Shown here: positions 12,545 through 14,075 of the stretch, one piece after another
Position numbering within the stretch: position 1 is the stretch's first letter
How the letters are laid out: every line of letters begins with the position of its first letter
Assembly: GCA_027062035.1 (NCBI GenBank)
Contig: JAMOUL010000064.1
Coordinates: 1 to 14,075, forward strand
Source: Candidatus Aminicenantota bacterium
Lineage (GTDB): Bacteria; Acidobacteriota; Aminicenantia; S016-38
DNA: 14,075 bases
Direction: 5' to 3'
Notes under the pieces: model-generated
What the model was told of the DNA's origin: nothing
Databases searched by the model: none
What the model saw: the letters and a program-made list of their open reading frames with translations, nothing else
Made by a program: the position numbers and the translations under genes

Positions 12545-14075
12545 TTATTCGGGCTTTATACCATTCATGTAAGTATAAACGATGGGGACTATAAACAGGG
12601 TAAGAAAGGTTGCAACTGTAAGACCTCCCACGATAGCTATCCCGAGGGGGCCACGGATTTCCGATCCAGTGCTGGATGAAATTGCCATAGGAAGGGTTCC
12701 CAGAATTGTGGTGAATGCTGTGATCAGAACAGGCCTCAACCTCGTTCCTGCTCCTTCAATTACAGCATCAAAGGGCATCTTCCCTTTACGTATGAGTTGA
12801 TTAATATAATCAATCATAACTATTCCGTTATTCACCGCTATTCCTCCCAGCATAACACCTCCCATCATTGCAGGCAGAGAAAGGGGTTTCCTTGCTATAA
12901 GGAGACCAAGGAACACCCCTATAATTGCAAGGGGTATGGTAAACATTATTACAAAGGGATGGGTAAAGTGTTCGAACTCGGCAGCCATCACCATGTAAAC
13001 GAGAAGTGCGGCAAGAAGAAATACCTGAATCATTGTCTTTATGGAATCAATCATATCCTTATACTGACCCCCTATTTCCATGGAATATCCAGCAGGAAGG
13101 CTTTTAATCAGAGGCTTAAGTTTGCGCTCAGCCTCAGCTACTGCCTGACCAAGGCTCCTGCCCACGATATTGGCTCGCACAGTAATAACCCTCTGTTTGG
13201 TATCCCTGTATATCCTGACCGGACCTGTCCCCTCTTCAAGCTCTACAAGATCCGAAATATAGACCCTGCTGCCCAGAGGAGTTATTATGGGAAACTTCAG
13301 CAATTTAGAAAGGTTTTCCCTCTCATTTTTCGGTAGCCTTACCCTTACATCGTAGTTATCGCCCTTATAGTTAACCCTGGTTGCAAGTTCGCCGGTTGTA
13401 GCGTAACTAACAAGGGAGCCTATATACCCACTGGAAAGTCCAAGCTTTGATATGACATCCCTCCTGGGGATCATCACTATCTCAGGTTTTCCTGCCTGAT
13501 AGGTCATATTTATGTCCCTCATTCCCTTTACTGATCTAAGTGTCTCCTCCACTCTCTTTGCAAGGTTATAAATGGAATCAAGGTCTTTTCCATAAACTTC
13601 TATTTCCACAGGATATGCGCTCCCTCCTGACATCATTCTTCCCAGATCGATTATCTGATTTTCAACCCCTTTATACCTGGGGATCTGCCTTCTGAGCGCC
13701 TCCATTATCTCAGTGCTTGATCTTTTTCTGAACTCCTTGTGTTTTATCTTTGCCCATAATACTGCCTCATTGGGCCCTGCAGGGGAAAATTCAGAAGCTG
13801 CCATCCCGATGGACCCTTCACCTGTTGTTCCAACATTCGTAAGAACAGAAATCGTTTCCGGAAAAGAAGCAAGAATTCGAGCATCCTCACTGGCAATTCT
13901 TCTTGTAACCTCAAGAGGAGTACCAACAGGGGCTTTGATCTTCATCATAATGGCAGGTCTATCCACATTTGGCATGAACTCGGTACCAACGATCTTTACC
14001 ACCCCGAAGGAAAGAACAAATAATATAAAAACCCCGGCAAGGATCAATCCTCTACGCCTCATGGCCTTCCTCAGC
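12545..14075 (-). CDS. RND-family efflux permease, C-terminal half (5' partial)
   Basis: The reading frame is open to the window edge (L-R-K-A before the Met at 14062), so this is the second half of an inner-membrane RND pump of about 1,000 residues, proton-driven and usually part of a tripartite efflux system. Counting from the Met at 14062: a TM at about 6-26 (TM7 of the family), the large periplasmic porter/docking part starting at GTEFMPNVDRPAIMM, then five TMs in the last 170 residues. The motif GGVMLGGIAVNNGIVMIDYIN and RLRPVLITAFTTILGTLPMA are typical of the HAE1/AcrB group. The TM4 aspartates that carry protons are outside the window, so activity cannot be judged. Substrate is unknown. 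The stop is followed by a terminator, so any partner genes lie upstream, beyond the right edge. Confidence 0.93.
   Translation of the reverse strand, partial: LRKAMRRRGLILAGVFILFVLSFGVVKIVGTEFMPNVDRPAIMMKIKAPVGTPLEVTRRIASEDARILASFPETISVLTNVGTTGEGSIGMAASEFSPAGPNEAVLWAKIKHKEFRKRSSTEIMEALRRQIPRYKGVENQIIDLGRMMSGGSAYPVEIEVYGKDLDSIYNLAKRVEETLRSVKGMRDINMTYQAGKPEIVMIPRRDVISKLGLSSGYIGSLVSYATTGELATRVNYKGDNYDVRVRLPKNERENLSKLLKFPIITPLGSRVYISDLVELEEGTGPVRIYRDTKQRVITVRANIVGRSLGQAVAEAERKLKPLIKSLPAGYSMEIGGQYKDMIDSIKTMIQVFLLAALLVYMVMAAEFEHFTHPFVIMFTIPLAIIGVFLGLLIARKPLSLPAMMGGVMLGGIAVNNGIVMIDYINQLIRKGKMPFDAVIEGAGTRLRPVLITAFTTILGTLPMAISSSTGSEIRGPLGIAIVGGLTVATFLTLFIVPIVYTYMNGIKPE

Noticed and set aside
1..14075. 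CRISPR array, tRNA, rRNA, prophage or integrase signatures
   Set aside because: No direct-repeat ladder, cloverleaf-like stretch, ribosomal RNA segment or phage/integrase motif was seen; intergenic gaps are all under 100 bp.

Overview
The window comes from a bacterial chromosome, probably a diderm: it encodes an RND efflux permease and a lipoprotein. Standard translation (code 11) fits, because TGA, TAA and TAG are all used as stops. Arginine is written mostly with AGA/AGG, the coding strands are purine-rich and the proteins are rich in Lys, Glu, Ile and Val. This suggests a thermophile, perhaps from a poorly cultivated lineage; that is an inference, and no phylum can be named from these bases. 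Almost all of the window is coding. Only the first gene is on the + strand.

Layout, left to right. Positions 2-1078 (+) hold the C-terminal part of an FAD-dependent amine-oxidase-like oxidoreductase cut by the window edge. It converges on, and overlaps by 11 bp, an Ldh2-family malate/lactate dehydrogenase gene (1068-2150, -). From there to 11945 every gene is on the - strand. In transcription order: dnaJ, hspR (MerR family), a short sigma-70 factor, a DnaC-like AAA+ ATPase, moxR, a DUF58 protein, a one-TM membrane protein, then batA, batB, batC, batD and batE. These twelve genes have at most 1 nt between them. Six junctions are four-base ATGA/TTGA overlaps, so they look like one 9.7-kb polycistron. 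Upstream of dnaJ are a DUF4382-type lipoprotein gene (11961-12464, -), an intrinsic terminator (12506-12536) and the C-terminal half of an RND efflux permease (12545-14075, -) cut by the right edge.

How the genes may work together. MoxR, DUF58 and BatA-E are the recognised aerotolerance (Bat) module. A cytoplasmic MoxR AAA+ ATPase is paired with von Willebrand A (MIDAS) proteins, two of them membrane-anchored, and with TPR, SH3 and extracytoplasmic beta-domain partners; it is thought to act in envelope stress or in assembling envelope complexes. Here the module is transcribed behind a heat-shock co-chaperone, a heat-shock repressor and a sigma factor. This suggests that envelope maintenance and cytoplasmic protein quality control share a stress-controlled transcript.

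The main points worth a second look are: (i) the fusion of the heat-shock and Bat modules; (ii) TATAAT boxes 6-7 nt before the start codons of the lipoprotein gene and dnaJ, with no Shine-Dalgarno, as in leaderless transcripts; and (iii) a sigma factor whose -10-reading residues in region 2.4 differ from the primary-sigma consensus. I saw no CRISPR array, tRNA, rRNA, insertion sequence or long repeat, and no gene-free stretch over 300 bases.
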